Shown piece by piece: positions 1 through 6,288 of a stretch of 9,236 nt of DNA (position 1 is its first letter; each line of letters begins with the position of its first letter). The stretch is taken from contig JAVEDA010000191.1 of assembly GCA_030841195.1 (NCBI GenBank), forward strand, positions 1-9,236. The letters run 5' to 3'. This stretch comes from Actinomycetota bacterium. GTDB taxonomy: Bacteria; Actinomycetota; Actinomycetes; JACCUZ01. The notes under the pieces were generated by a model. The model was not told the DNA's origin. It made no database searches and saw only the letters and a list, made by a program, of their open reading frames with translations. A program made the position numbers and the translations under genes.

Positions 1-633
1 GCGTGAGCACCACGCGCATCCCGGCAGCTGCCACCGCATCCACCAGCGCGTCGTCACCGACGACGCCGTCCGCGGTCATGAACGAGAAGTGCTCGATCGT
101 GTCCGCACCGGCTGCCAGCGCGGCCGCGATGCCGTCCCGCCCGTGGGCGTGCACTGCCACCGGCAGCCCGTGCCGGTGCACCTCCGCGACCAGCGCGGAC
201 AGCTCGCTCGGCTCGAACTGCGCGGCGCCAGGGTCGCTGCCGGTCGTCAGGTTGCCTCCGGTGGCAAACACCTTGACCACGTCGACGCCACGGTCCGCCC
301 GCTCCGCCACCGCAGCGCGCACCTGCTCGACCCCGTCGACCTCGCCGCCGAGGAACCAGCAGCGGCCGCCGACCGTCGTCAACGGAGGGCCGCAGACGAC
401 CAACCTCGGCCTGGCGGTCGGGTCCGCCGCCAGCTCGTCGCGCAGCGCGAGCGTGACGTACCCGCGGTCGCCGAGGTCGCGCACCGTGGTGACCGGCGGC
501 CAGCGCGGTCGCCGCCGCGAGCCTCGCCTGGGCGGCCAGCTCCTCGTCGGACGCGGACCAGCACGTCGGCCCCTGACCGGCGTACCTCTCCGTCGAACAC
601 CACACCTGCGCGCAGCACCAGCACAGGCACCAC
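1..633 (-). pseudogene. Amidohydrolase (imidazolonepropionase-like family) pseudogene, continuing past the left edge
   Basis: Read on the minus strand, three successive frames give parts of one metal-dependent amidohydrolase. The first (about 633-556) starts at GTG and reads VPVLVLRAGVVFDGEV, the usual opening beta-strand. The second (about 554-495) reads ASDEELAAQARLAAATALAA. The third (493 to the edge) reads VTTVRDLGDRGYVTLALRDE and continues open with VVKVFATGG (the lysine segment), VAVHAHG (second histidine pair) and DTIEHFSF, all hallmarks of the family. Two defects are visible. At about 555 some 50-60 residues are missing, which would have contained the PGLIDxHxH metal-binding motif. 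At about 494 the reading frame shifts within what should read AAGVTTV. One base error could explain the second defect but not the first. Even with the frame repaired the enzyme would lack its first metal ligands, so I call it a pseudogene. The C-terminus lies outside the window. The substrate in life was probably a small amide, cyclic ureide or dipeptide; this cannot be narrowed. Confidence 0.8.
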
Positions 634-673
634 CCCGCGCCGGATCTTGCCACCCGCGCTCCCCTGTGCCCAG

Positions 674-703
674 GCCCGATCCCCATCCCCCATGGGATCG
701 GGC
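674..703. promoter_or_regulatory. Perfect 10-bp inverted repeat between divergent genes (possible operator or 5' hairpin)
   Basis: GCCCGATCCC (674-683) and GGGATCGGGC (694-703) are perfectly complementary, separated by a 10-base spacer rich in C. With one bulged base the arms extend to 12 pairs. The repeat sits in the 81-bp gap between the divergent amidohydrolase remnant and the GGT-like gene. It ends one base before the AGGA (704-707) that serves as ribosome-binding site for the GTG at 715. It could be an operator for a dimeric regulator or an RNA hairpin affecting translation of the GGT-like gene. No regulator gene is adjacent, so its role is inferred. Confidence 0.5.
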
Positions 704-714
704 AGGATGGCCCG

Positions 715-2247
715 GTGGCGCTCAGGGTGGCGGTGGCAGCGCCCAACGCGATGGCGGCCCGGGCGGGGCTGCAGGTAGCAGAGGCCGGCGGCGGCGCCGT
801 CGACGCGGCAGTCGCGGCCTCGTTGGTGACGATGGTCACCGAGCCCGGCATCGTGTCGTTGGCCGGCGGCGCGTTCGTGACGGTGTGGCCGCACGGGACG
901 CCGGAAGCGGTGACTATTGACGGCTACGTGGACATGCCTGGTCGGGGCCGGCCGGCCGGCCCGGTCTCCGTGCAGGAGGTGCGCACCGGCTACGGCGGCG
1001 GCGTGACCATGACGGTCGGCCCGGGCACCACGGCGGTGCCAGGCGCGCTGGCCGCCCTCGACCTGGCCCAGGCGAGGTTCGGGGCTCTGCCGTGGGCAGA
1101 GGTCGTCGCACCGGCCGCCGAGGTCGCCCGGACCGGCTTCCCGCTGGGGTCGGCGTCGGGCTACTACCTCCCGTACGTCCGCGAGAGCACCTTCGGTTGG
1201 GACCCTGAGACGGCCCGGGCGCTGCGCCGGCCCGACGGCGGCTGGGTCGAGACCGGCGACCCGATGCTGATCGACGGGCTGGCCGCGACGTTGTCGCTGA
1301 TCGCCGAGCAGGGCGCCCGGACCCTGTACGACGGTGAGCTGGCCCGGCTGCTGGCGGCCGACATGGCGGCTCGCGGCGGCCTGGTGACGGCGGCGGACCT
1401 CGCTGCCTACCGGCCACTCATGCGCACCGCCCTCGGAGTCCGCGCCGGTGCCTGGGACCTGCGCACCAACCCGCCCCCGTCACTCGGCGGTCCGGTGCTG
1501 GCGGCCATGCTCACGCTGCTCGGCGACCGACCTGCCGGTGCCTGGACGGAGGGGGACGTGGCGCACCTGGTCGCCGTGCAGCGGCGGGTACTGGACGCCC
1601 GCCACGACCGCTTGGACGTGGCCGACGACCGCACCGCTGCGGCGCTGGACCTGCTGCGCGAGGTCGGCTGGACGGCGGCTGGGTCACCGAGCACGGCGCA
1701 CGTTTCGGTGGTCGACAGCACTGGCAACGCGTGCGCGATCACCTCGTCGTACGGGTACGGGTCCGGCGCGACGCTGCCGGGCACCGGGCTGTGGCTGAAC
1801 AACTGCCTCGGCGAGCACGAGTTGAACCGCGGCACTCCCCCGGCACCCGGCGAGCGGCTGCCCAGCAACATGGCGCCCACGGTGGGCCGCCGTGACGACG
1901 GGGCGGTCCTGGCCATCGGCAGCCCCGGCGCCGACCGGATCACCACGGCCATGTTGCAGGCGCTGGCGTCGTTCGCGCACGGCGGCGCCAGCCTGCAGGG
2001 CGCGATCGACCGGCCCCGGCTGCACGTCAACCACCTCGACGGCGACGACGCCCTGGCGGCCGGCACCTCGGTGCGGGTGGAGGCGGAGGAGGACCTGCCG
2101 CTGCCCGAGGTCGACCTGCCGGTGCGCCGCCACCACCCGCGGTCGATGTACTTCGGCGGGGTCGGGGCCGCCCTGCGGCTTCCCGACGGTGACGTCGAGG
2201 CCGCCGCCGACCCACGCCGCGCCGGCGCGGCACTCACCTCGCCCTGA
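715..2247 (+). CDS. Gamma-glutamyltransferase-like Ntn-hydrolase, cytoplasmic, divergent subfamily
   Basis: A 510-residue member of the gamma-glutamyltranspeptidase (GGT) family, which self-cleaves before a threonine and uses that threonine as nucleophile. The N-terminus (AAPNAMAARAGLQVAEAGGGAVDAA) is the typical GGT opening. The processing site is S326/T327 in the motif STAHVSVVD, predicting a large subunit of residues 1-326 and a small one of 327-510. LNNCLGEHE (361-369), LPSNMAP (382-388) and IGSPGADRI (401-409) match small-subunit active-site segments. It differs from classical GGT: there is no signal peptide, the RETAP arginine motif that binds the glutamyl carboxylate is replaced by IDGYVDMPGRG (68-78), the second Thr of TTH is Ala, and the oxyanion-hole GG is G405-A406. 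The chemistry is therefore probably amide hydrolysis or transfer, but the substrate is uncertain. Start GTG 715 follows AGGA at 704-707 and gives a complete N-terminal fold. It is divergent from the amidohydrolase remnant, a possible former partner in degrading amides. Confidence 0.85.
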   Translation: MALRVAVAAPNAMAARAGLQVAEAGGGAVDAAVAASLVTMVTEPGIVSLAGGAFVTVWPHGTPEAVTIDGYVDMPGRGRPAGPVSVQEVRTGYGGGVTMTVGPGTTAVPGALAALDLAQARFGALPWAEVVAPAAEVARTGFPLGSASGYYLPYVRESTFGWDPETARALRRPDGGWVETGDPMLIDGLAATLSLIAEQGARTLYDGELARLLAADMAARGGLVTAADLAAYRPLMRTALGVRAGAWDLRTNPPPSLGGPVLAAMLTLLGDRPAGAWTEGDVAHLVAVQRRVLDARHDRLDVADDRTAAALDLLREVGWTAAGSPSTAHVSVVDSTGNACAITSSYGYGSGATLPGTGLWLNNCLGEHELNRGTPPAPGERLPSNMAPTVGRRDDGAVLAIGSPGADRITTAMLQALASFAHGGASLQGAIDRPRLHVNHLDGDDALAAGTSVRVEAEEDLPLPEVDLPVRRHHPRSMYFGGVGAALRLPDGDVEAAADPRRAGAALTSP

Positions 2248-2254
2248 CCAGGAC

Positions 2255-2278
2255 CGGCGATGCGGACCGCGCATGCCG
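2255..2278 (+). terminator. Hairpin terminator candidate after the GGT-like gene
   Basis: CGGCGATGCG (2255-2264) pairs with CGCATGCCG (2270-2278) as nine base pairs with one bulged G and a five-base loop. It begins eight bases after the GGT-like stop codon. There is no T-tract, which is common for actinobacterial hairpin terminators. It would separate this gene from the operon starting at about 2500. Confidence 0.45.
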
Positions 2279-2461
2279 ATCGACACACAAGGCCACGACG
2301 TCACTTGACGACGCGGGTGAGCCGGAGAACCCTCGACATCGCTCCCGGACCGATGTCCCGGCTGGCCGAGATTGCCGGGATGTCGCAGTAGCCCCAGCCG
2401 ACCCGTCAGGCGCGCCCGTGCTGCGGCAGGATCCGGGTGGCGGACGTCGATCACCGACCCG

Positions 2462-2491
2462 TTGGGGATCGCCTGTCCGCTGACCTAGGCT
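2462..2491 (+). promoter_or_regulatory. Housekeeping-sigma-like promoter for the zinc-finger/flavoprotein/kinase operon
   Basis: TTGGGG (2462-2467) and TAGGCT (2486-2491) are separated by 18 bases. The -10 fits TAnnnT and the -35 keeps TTG. Transcription would start near 2498, leaving an untranslated leader of about 29 bases that contains the GGAGGA ribosome-binding site (2516-2521) before the ATG at 2527. The rest of the 2248-2526 gap shows no convincing gene. The assignment rests on motif match and position only. Confidence 0.45.
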
Positions 2492-2526
2492 CGGGAGACG
2501 CCGCCCAGCACCCGCGGAGGACCCGG

Positions 2527-2820
2527 ATGCCCGACACCTGTTCGCACCTCGATGACGTCGACCGTGCCGCCACCCCCTCGTCCGAGGGCTGCGAGGACTG
2601 CCTGCGTACGGGCGGGTACTGGGTCCACCTGCGGATGTGCCGCCACTGCGGCCACGTCGGCTGCTGCGACTCCTCACCGAGCAAGCACGCGACCGCACAC
2701 TTCCACTCCGCCGGCCACCCGCTGGTCTCCTCGTTCGAGCCCGGCGAGGACTGGTGGTGGTGCTACGTGGACGAGCTGGGCTTCCTGGTGGCCGACCTAC
2801 CGACGTACTCCCACCAATGA
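2527..2820 (+). CDS. Small UBP-type zinc-finger protein
   Basis: A 97-residue soluble protein made up almost entirely of one zf-UBP (ZnF-UBP/BUZ) domain. Visible zinc ligands follow the family pattern: C5-x-H7, C22-x2-C25, C38-x2-C41, C46, H54-x3-H58 and H64, with the core CGHVGCCD and the closing AGHPLV. In eukaryotic deubiquitinases and HDAC6 this fold binds the free C-terminal Gly-Gly tail of ubiquitin; bacterial stand-alone copies have no established ligand that I know of. The start ATG 2527 is chosen over the upstream GTG at 2437 because GGAGGA lies six bases before it and the domain begins immediately. The stop overlaps the next start in ATGA (2817-2820), so it should be translationally coupled to the response regulator/flavoprotein. 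A tryptophan run (W76-W78) with the acidic EPGED before it is a plausible ligand-facing surface. Role inferred: protein-protein adaptor for the two-component system. Confidence 0.85.
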   Translation: MPDTCSHLDDVDRAATPSSEGCEDCLRTGGYWVHLRMCRHCGHVGCCDSSPSKHATAHFHSAGHPLVSSFEPGEDWWWCYVDELGFLVADLPTYSHQ

Positions 2821-4505
2821 CCGACCAGCCCGACCGAGCCGATCGTCCCGTTCGCCCGGTCCTGCTGACCGTCGACGACGACCCGGCCGTCTCCCGGTCC
2901 GTCGCCCGCGACCTCCGGCGCCAGTACGGCGAGCACCACCGCGTGGTGCGCGCCTCGTCCGGGGCCGAGGCCATGGAGACGCTCCGCGAGCTGAAGCTGC
3001 GCGGTGAGCAGGTCGCGGTGCTGCTGGCCGACTACCGGATGCCGGAGATGAGCGGCATCGAGTTCCTCGAGTCAGCGATGGACCTCTACCCCCGGGCCCG
3101 ACGGGCGCTGCTCACGGCTTACGCCGACACCGACGCGGCCATCGCGGCGATCAACGTGGTGGACGTCGACCACTACCTGCTCAAGCCGTGGGAGCCACCG
3201 GAGGAGAAGCTCTACCCGGTCATCGACGCGATGCTCGACTCCTACCAGGCGGCGGGGGACGCCGGGGTCCGCGAGACCAAGGTGGTGGGCCACCGCTGGT
3301 CCGCCCCGTCGTTCGAAGTGCGCGACTTCCTGGCTCGCAACGCTGTCCCTTACCGCTGGTTCGTCGTGGACGAGCCGGAGGGGCAGCGGCTGCTGGCTGC
3401 TGCGGGCGTCGGCGCGGACCGGCTGCCGCTGGTGGTGACCCCGGAGGGAGAGGCGCTGGTGGCGCCCACCACCACCGAGGTGGCAGCCGCCGTCGGCCTG
3501 TCGACCACACCCGCCACCGACTTCTACGACCTCGTCGTCGTCGGCGGCGGGCCGGCCGGTCTCGGCGCCGCCGTCTACGGCGCATCGGAGGGGCTACACA
3601 CCCTGCTGGTGGAGCGGGACGCGACCGGTGGACAGGCCGGCCAGTCGTCCCGGATCGAGAACTACCTCGGCTTCCCGGACGGCGTGTCCGGCGCCCAGCT
3701 CACCGACCGGGCCCGAAGGCAGGCCGTCAAGTTCGGCACCGAGATCCTCACGGCGCGCGACGTCACCGCGCTGCGCGCGAAAGGACCTGCGCGGGTGGTG
3801 CGGTTCGGCGACGGGATCGAGGTCGCGGCGCACGCCGTCATCATCGCCACCGGTGTCTCCTACCGGGACCTGGACGCTCCCGGCGTCAGCCAGCTCAGTG
3901 GCAGCGGCCTGTTCTACGGCTCCGCTGCGACCGAGGCATCCGACTGCGTGGACGCCGACGTCTACATCGTCGGCGGCGCGAACTCGGCCGGCCAGGCAGC
4001 CCTCTTCTTCTCCCGGGTGGCCAAGTCCGTCACGCTGGTGGTCCGTGCGGACAGCCTCGAGGTCAGCATGTCGCAGTACCTGATCGAGCAGCTGCAGGCG
4101 ATCGACAACGTGACCTTGCGGCTCTGCACCGTGGTGGCCGAGGCGCACGGCGACGACCACCTCGAGGCGCTCACGCTGCAGCACGCGGTTTCCGGCGCCA
4201 GCGAGCGGGTCGACACAAGCCATGCGTTCGTGTTCATCGGTGCCCAGCCCCGCACCGACTGGCTGGAAGGCACCCTGCTGCGCGACGAGCGCGGGTTCCT
4301 GCTCACCGGGCCAGACCTGCTCGTCGACGGCCAGCGACCGCGCGGCTGGCCGCTGGACCGCGACCCGTGGCCGCTGGAGGCGAGCATCCCCGGCGTGTTC
4401 GTCGCCGGTGACGCCCGCGCCGACTCGGTCAAGCGGGTCGCCTCTGCTGTCGGTGAGGGCGCGATGGCCGTGACTCTCGCCCACCGTTACCTGGGAGCAC
4501 CATGA
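2817..4505 (+). CDS. Fused response regulator / glutaredoxin-like / thioredoxin-reductase-like FAD oxidoreductase
   Basis: A 562-residue three-part protein. Residues about 13-145 are a receiver domain with the acidic pair D20-D21, phosphoacceptor D72 (LADYRMPEMSG), T100 and K123 (LLKPW), all needed for phosphorylation. Residues about 150-228 look like a glutaredoxin fold (RWSAPSFEVRDFLARNAVPY ... LPLVVTPEG), but the CPYC position reads SAPS. Residues about 235-562 are a thioredoxin-reductase-like flavoprotein: FAD site GGGPAG (243-248), TGGQAGQSSRIENYLGFP (270-287), NAD(P)H site VGGANSAG (385-392) and C-terminal FAD contact GVFVAGDARADSVKRVASAVGEG. The CxxC redox centre of true thioredoxin reductase is absent; only two separated cysteines exist in the whole protein. 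It should therefore bind FAD and NAD(P)H but not reduce thioredoxin by the classical route. Start ATG 2817 overlaps the preceding stop; upstream starts in this frame (from 2637) only overlap the zinc-finger gene. Its partner kinase follows directly. Confidence 0.9.
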   Translation: MTDQPDRADRPVRPVLLTVDDDPAVSRSVARDLRRQYGEHHRVVRASSGAEAMETLRELKLRGEQVAVLLADYRMPEMSGIEFLESAMDLYPRARRALLTAYADTDAAIAAINVVDVDHYLLKPWEPPEEKLYPVIDAMLDSYQAAGDAGVRETKVVGHRWSAPSFEVRDFLARNAVPYRWFVVDEPEGQRLLAAAGVGADRLPLVVTPEGEALVAPTTTEVAAAVGLSTTPATDFYDLVVVGGGPAGLGAAVYGASEGLHTLLVERDATGGQAGQSSRIENYLGFPDGVSGAQLTDRARRQAVKFGTEILTARDVTALRAKGPARVVRFGDGIEVAAHAVIIATGVSYRDLDAPGVSQLSGSGLFYGSAATEASDCVDADVYIVGGANSAGQAALFFSRVAKSVTLVVRADSLEVSMSQYLIEQLQAIDNVTLRLCTVVAEAHGDDHLEALTLQHAVSGASERVDTSHAFVFIGAQPRTDWLEGTLLRDERGFLLTGPDLLVDGQRPRGWPLDRDPWPLEASIPGVFVAGDARADSVKRVASAVGEGAMAVTLAHRYLGAP

Positions 4506-5944
4506 CCGTCACCGCGGAGCCGACCGGCGTACGTCTGACGAACGACGAGCTGCGCACGCTGTTCCTGTTCGAGGCGCTGACCGACGACCAGCTGAGCTGG
4601 TTCGCCGAGCGTGGCTGGGTGACCGAGGTGCCAGGCGGCACCACGGTCTTCGCCGAGGGCGACCCGGCAGAACTGATGATGGTGCTGCTCTCCGGCACCA
4701 TCGCGATGAGCCGCCGGGTCGGGCAGGACGACGTCGAGACGGTACGCACCGAGCAGGTCGGTGTGTACGGCGGCGCGATGCAGAGCTACCTGGGCGACGA
4801 CGCACCACCGTCGTACACCGCGAGCGTCACGGTCATCAGCGATGCCCGGCTGTGGCTGATCCGCGCCAGCGACTTCGCCGACGCCGTCCGCGACTGGTTC
4901 CCGATGGCCATCCACCTGCTCGAGGGCTTGTTCTACGGCATGCGCAACTCCCAGCAGATCGTCAACCAGCGGCAGCAACTGCTGGCGCTCGGCGCGCTGA
5001 CCGCGGGCCTCACCCACGAGCTGAACAACCCGGCGGCCGCGGCGGTCCGGGCCAACTCCGCGCTGCGCGACCGGTTCGCGGCGATGCGGCGCAAGCTGGC
5101 GATGCTGGCGCACGAGGAGATCGACCCCCGGCTGCTCGAGCTGCTCGTCGACGTCCAGGAGGAGGCGGTGCTGGTGGCCGCCGACCCCCCGGAGCTGACC
5201 CCGATGCAGGAGTCGGAGCGCGAGGACGAGCTGATGGCGTGGCTGGAGGAGCACGGTGTCGAAGGAGCCTGGGAGCTCGCTCCCGTCTTTGTCGCGGCCG
5301 GGACGACGCCCACCTTCCTCGACCGGATAGCGAAGGGCGCTCCGCCGGACGTCCTCGAGGGCGCCCTGCGGTGGCTGTCCTACACGGTGGAGACCGAGCT
5401 GCTGCTCGACGAGATCACCGACTCCGTCACCCGGATCTCCACCCTGGTCGCCGCCGCGAAGCAGTACTCCCACATGGACCGGGCGCCGTTCGAGCGGGTC
5501 GACATCCACGACGGCCTGAAGAGCACTCTCGCGATGCTGGCCGGCAAGCTGACGGGCCTGGAGGTGGTCAAAGACCTCGACCGCACGTTGCCACCTGTGC
5601 CGATCTACGGCGGCGAGCTCAACCAGGTGTGGACCAACCTGATCGACAACGCGGTGCAGGCCATGGACGGCAGCGGAACGCTGACCATCCGCACCAGCCG
5701 CGAGGGCGACTGTGCCCGGGTCGAGATCGGCGACACCGGACCAGGGGTCCCGGCCGAGCTGCGGCAGCGCATCTTCGAGCCGTTCTTCACCACCAAGCCG
5801 GTGGGTCAGGGGACCGGGCTCGGCCTCGACATCTCCTACCGGATCGTGGTGGCCCGGCACGGCGGTGATCTCACCGTCGAGTCGCAGCCGGGCGACACCC
5901 GGTTCGTCGTCCGGCTGCCGCTGACGGAGCGCCCGGCCAGCTGA
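4502..5944 (+). CDS. Soluble sensor histidine kinase with N-terminal cyclic-nucleotide-binding-like domain
   Basis: A 480-residue cytoplasmic kinase with no membrane segment. Residues about 15-140 form a Crp/CNB-type beta-roll (LFLFEALTDDQLSWFAERG ... TVFAEGDPAELMMVLLSG). Its phosphate-binding cassette is unusual: YGGAMQS stands where FGExAL is expected and SYTAS where PRTA is expected, so cAMP binding is doubtful. The H-box is LTAGLTHELNNP with phospho-acceptor H172. A helical stretch of roughly 120 residues follows before the catalytic domain, longer than a usual HisKA. The ATPase domain has the N-box NQVWTNLIDNAVQAM (N383), G1 DTGPG (411-415), F-box FEPFF (425-429) and G2 GQGTGLGL (435-442). 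The start overlaps the flavoprotein stop in ATGA. It probably phosphorylates D72 of the flavoprotein's receiver domain in response to an intracellular ligand or to redox or stress state; the signal is unknown. Confidence 0.9.
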   Translation: MTVTAEPTGVRLTNDELRTLFLFEALTDDQLSWFAERGWVTEVPGGTTVFAEGDPAELMMVLLSGTIAMSRRVGQDDVETVRTEQVGVYGGAMQSYLGDDAPPSYTASVTVISDARLWLIRASDFADAVRDWFPMAIHLLEGLFYGMRNSQQIVNQRQQLLALGALTAGLTHELNNPAAAAVRANSALRDRFAAMRRKLAMLAHEEIDPRLLELLVDVQEEAVLVAADPPELTPMQESEREDELMAWLEEHGVEGAWELAPVFVAAGTTPTFLDRIAKGAPPDVLEGALRWLSYTVETELLLDEITDSVTRISTLVAAAKQYSHMDRAPFERVDIHDGLKSTLAMLAGKLTGLEVVKDLDRTLPPVPIYGGELNQVWTNLIDNAVQAMDGSGTLTIRTSREGDCARVEIGDTGPGVPAELRQRIFEPFFTTKPVGQGTGLGLDISYRIVVARHGGDLTVESQPGDTRFVVRLPLTERPAS

Positions 5945-5970
5945 ATTCGGGGCCAACACCGACCGCACAA

Positions 5971-5990
5971 TGATCACGGAACCGTGATCA
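5971..5990. repeat. Palindrome copy 1 (18-bp core GATCACGGAACCGTGATC)
   Basis: TGATCACGG and CCGTGATCA flank AA, giving nine perfectly paired bases per arm centred at 5980.5. It starts 26 bases after the kinase stop codon. As RNA it could form a hairpin with a GAAC tetraloop and act as the operon terminator, although no T-tract follows. The same core recurs at 6034-6051, and bases before it (CGACC...CAA) also resemble those before copy 2, so the two look like a direct repeat with 62-bp period. Confidence 0.8.
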
Positions 5991-6001
5991 ACACATACCT
6001 A

Positions 6002-6021
6002 CCGCGACGAATTCGCCGCGG
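6002..6021. repeat. Middle imperfect palindrome (CCGCGACGAATTCGCCGCGG)
   Basis: A 20-bp palindrome with ten-base arms and a single mismatch (A:C), built around CGAATTCG and centred at 6011.5. Its centre is exactly midway between the two identical palindromes on either side. It is unrelated in sequence to them. Confidence 0.7.
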
Positions 6022-6033
6022 TCGACCACCAAC

Positions 6034-6051
6034 GATCACGGAACCGTGATC
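6034..6051. repeat. Palindrome copy 2 (18-bp core GATCACGGAACCGTGATC)
   Basis: Identical in all 18 core bases to copy 1, plus a following A; centred at 6042.5. It lies about 24 bases before the first recognisable codon of the ABC permease remnant. It may be a terminator repeat, an operator pair with copy 1, or the edge of a small palindromic mobile element; the sequence does not decide. Confidence 0.8.
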
Positions 6052-6074
6052 ATTCGGCGTCAGGGGCGAGGGGG

Positions 6075-6269
6075 GCGTTCCTGTTCATCGGCGAGCTGGG
6101 CCCGCTGCTGGACGTGAGCCAGGCCGTGCAGGACGTGTCGCCGTTTCCACACGTGCCGCGGCTGCCCGGTGGCGACTACGCGTCCGCTCCCCTGCTGGGG
6201 CTGGCGGCGACGACGGCCGTGCTGCTGGTCGCCGGCTTCGCCGGCTTCCGCCGTCGGGACCTGGGCTGA
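6075..6269 (+). pseudogene. 3' remnant of an ABC-2 type transporter permease
   Basis: This frame reads AFLFIGELGPLLD, then VSPFPHVPRLPGGDY, then a membrane segment LLGLAATTAVLLVAGFAGF ending FRRRDLG and a TGA stop. SPFxHVPxLPGG followed by a last transmembrane helix and FRRRD(L/V)G is the standard C-terminus of actinobacterial ABC-2 permeases of drug or polyketide exporters. Only about the last 65 of some 500 or more residues are present, with no start codon or ribosome-binding site, and no ATPase partner gene is nearby. Upstream, similarity stops at the palindromic repeats. It is a relic of a deleted export operon, presumably not expressed as a functional protein. Confidence 0.75.
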
Positions 6270-6288
6270 GCCGGTGGGTCCTTCGGGG

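Noticed and set aside
3..920. 305-codon plus-strand frame across the left edge and the start of the GGT-like gene
   Set aside because: It is antisense to clear amidohydrolase motifs, overlaps the GGT-like gene in another frame, and is low-complexity Ser/Thr/Arg/Pro sequence.
2284..2392. Short plus-strand frame ending MSRLAEIAGMSQ before TAG in the gap after the GGT-like gene
   Set aside because: No ribosome-binding site, no convincing coding periodicity and no recognised family; too weak to call a remnant.
2437..2526. 30-residue N-terminal extension of the zinc-finger protein from GTG 2437
   Set aside because: It would include the promoter-like elements and bypass the GGAGGA site; ATG 2527 fits the domain boundary better.
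2637..2816. Upstream extension of the response regulator/flavoprotein frame
   Set aside because: This stretch lies inside the zinc-finger gene in another frame, is arginine-rich and domain-free; ATG 2817 with the ATGA overlap starts just before the receiver domain.
2817..4505. Calling the flavoprotein a thioredoxin-disulfide reductase (trxB)
   Set aside because: The CxxC catalytic motif is absent, so the name would assert an activity the sequence does not support.
4487..5977. 496-codon open frame on the minus strand opposite the histidine kinase
   Set aside because: It is an antisense shadow of a GC-rich gene; the plus strand has full kinase motifs and the translation opposite shows no domain.
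5971..6051. CRISPR-like repeat array
   Set aside because: Only two identical short palindromes with a different palindrome between them, no third repeat and no cas genes.
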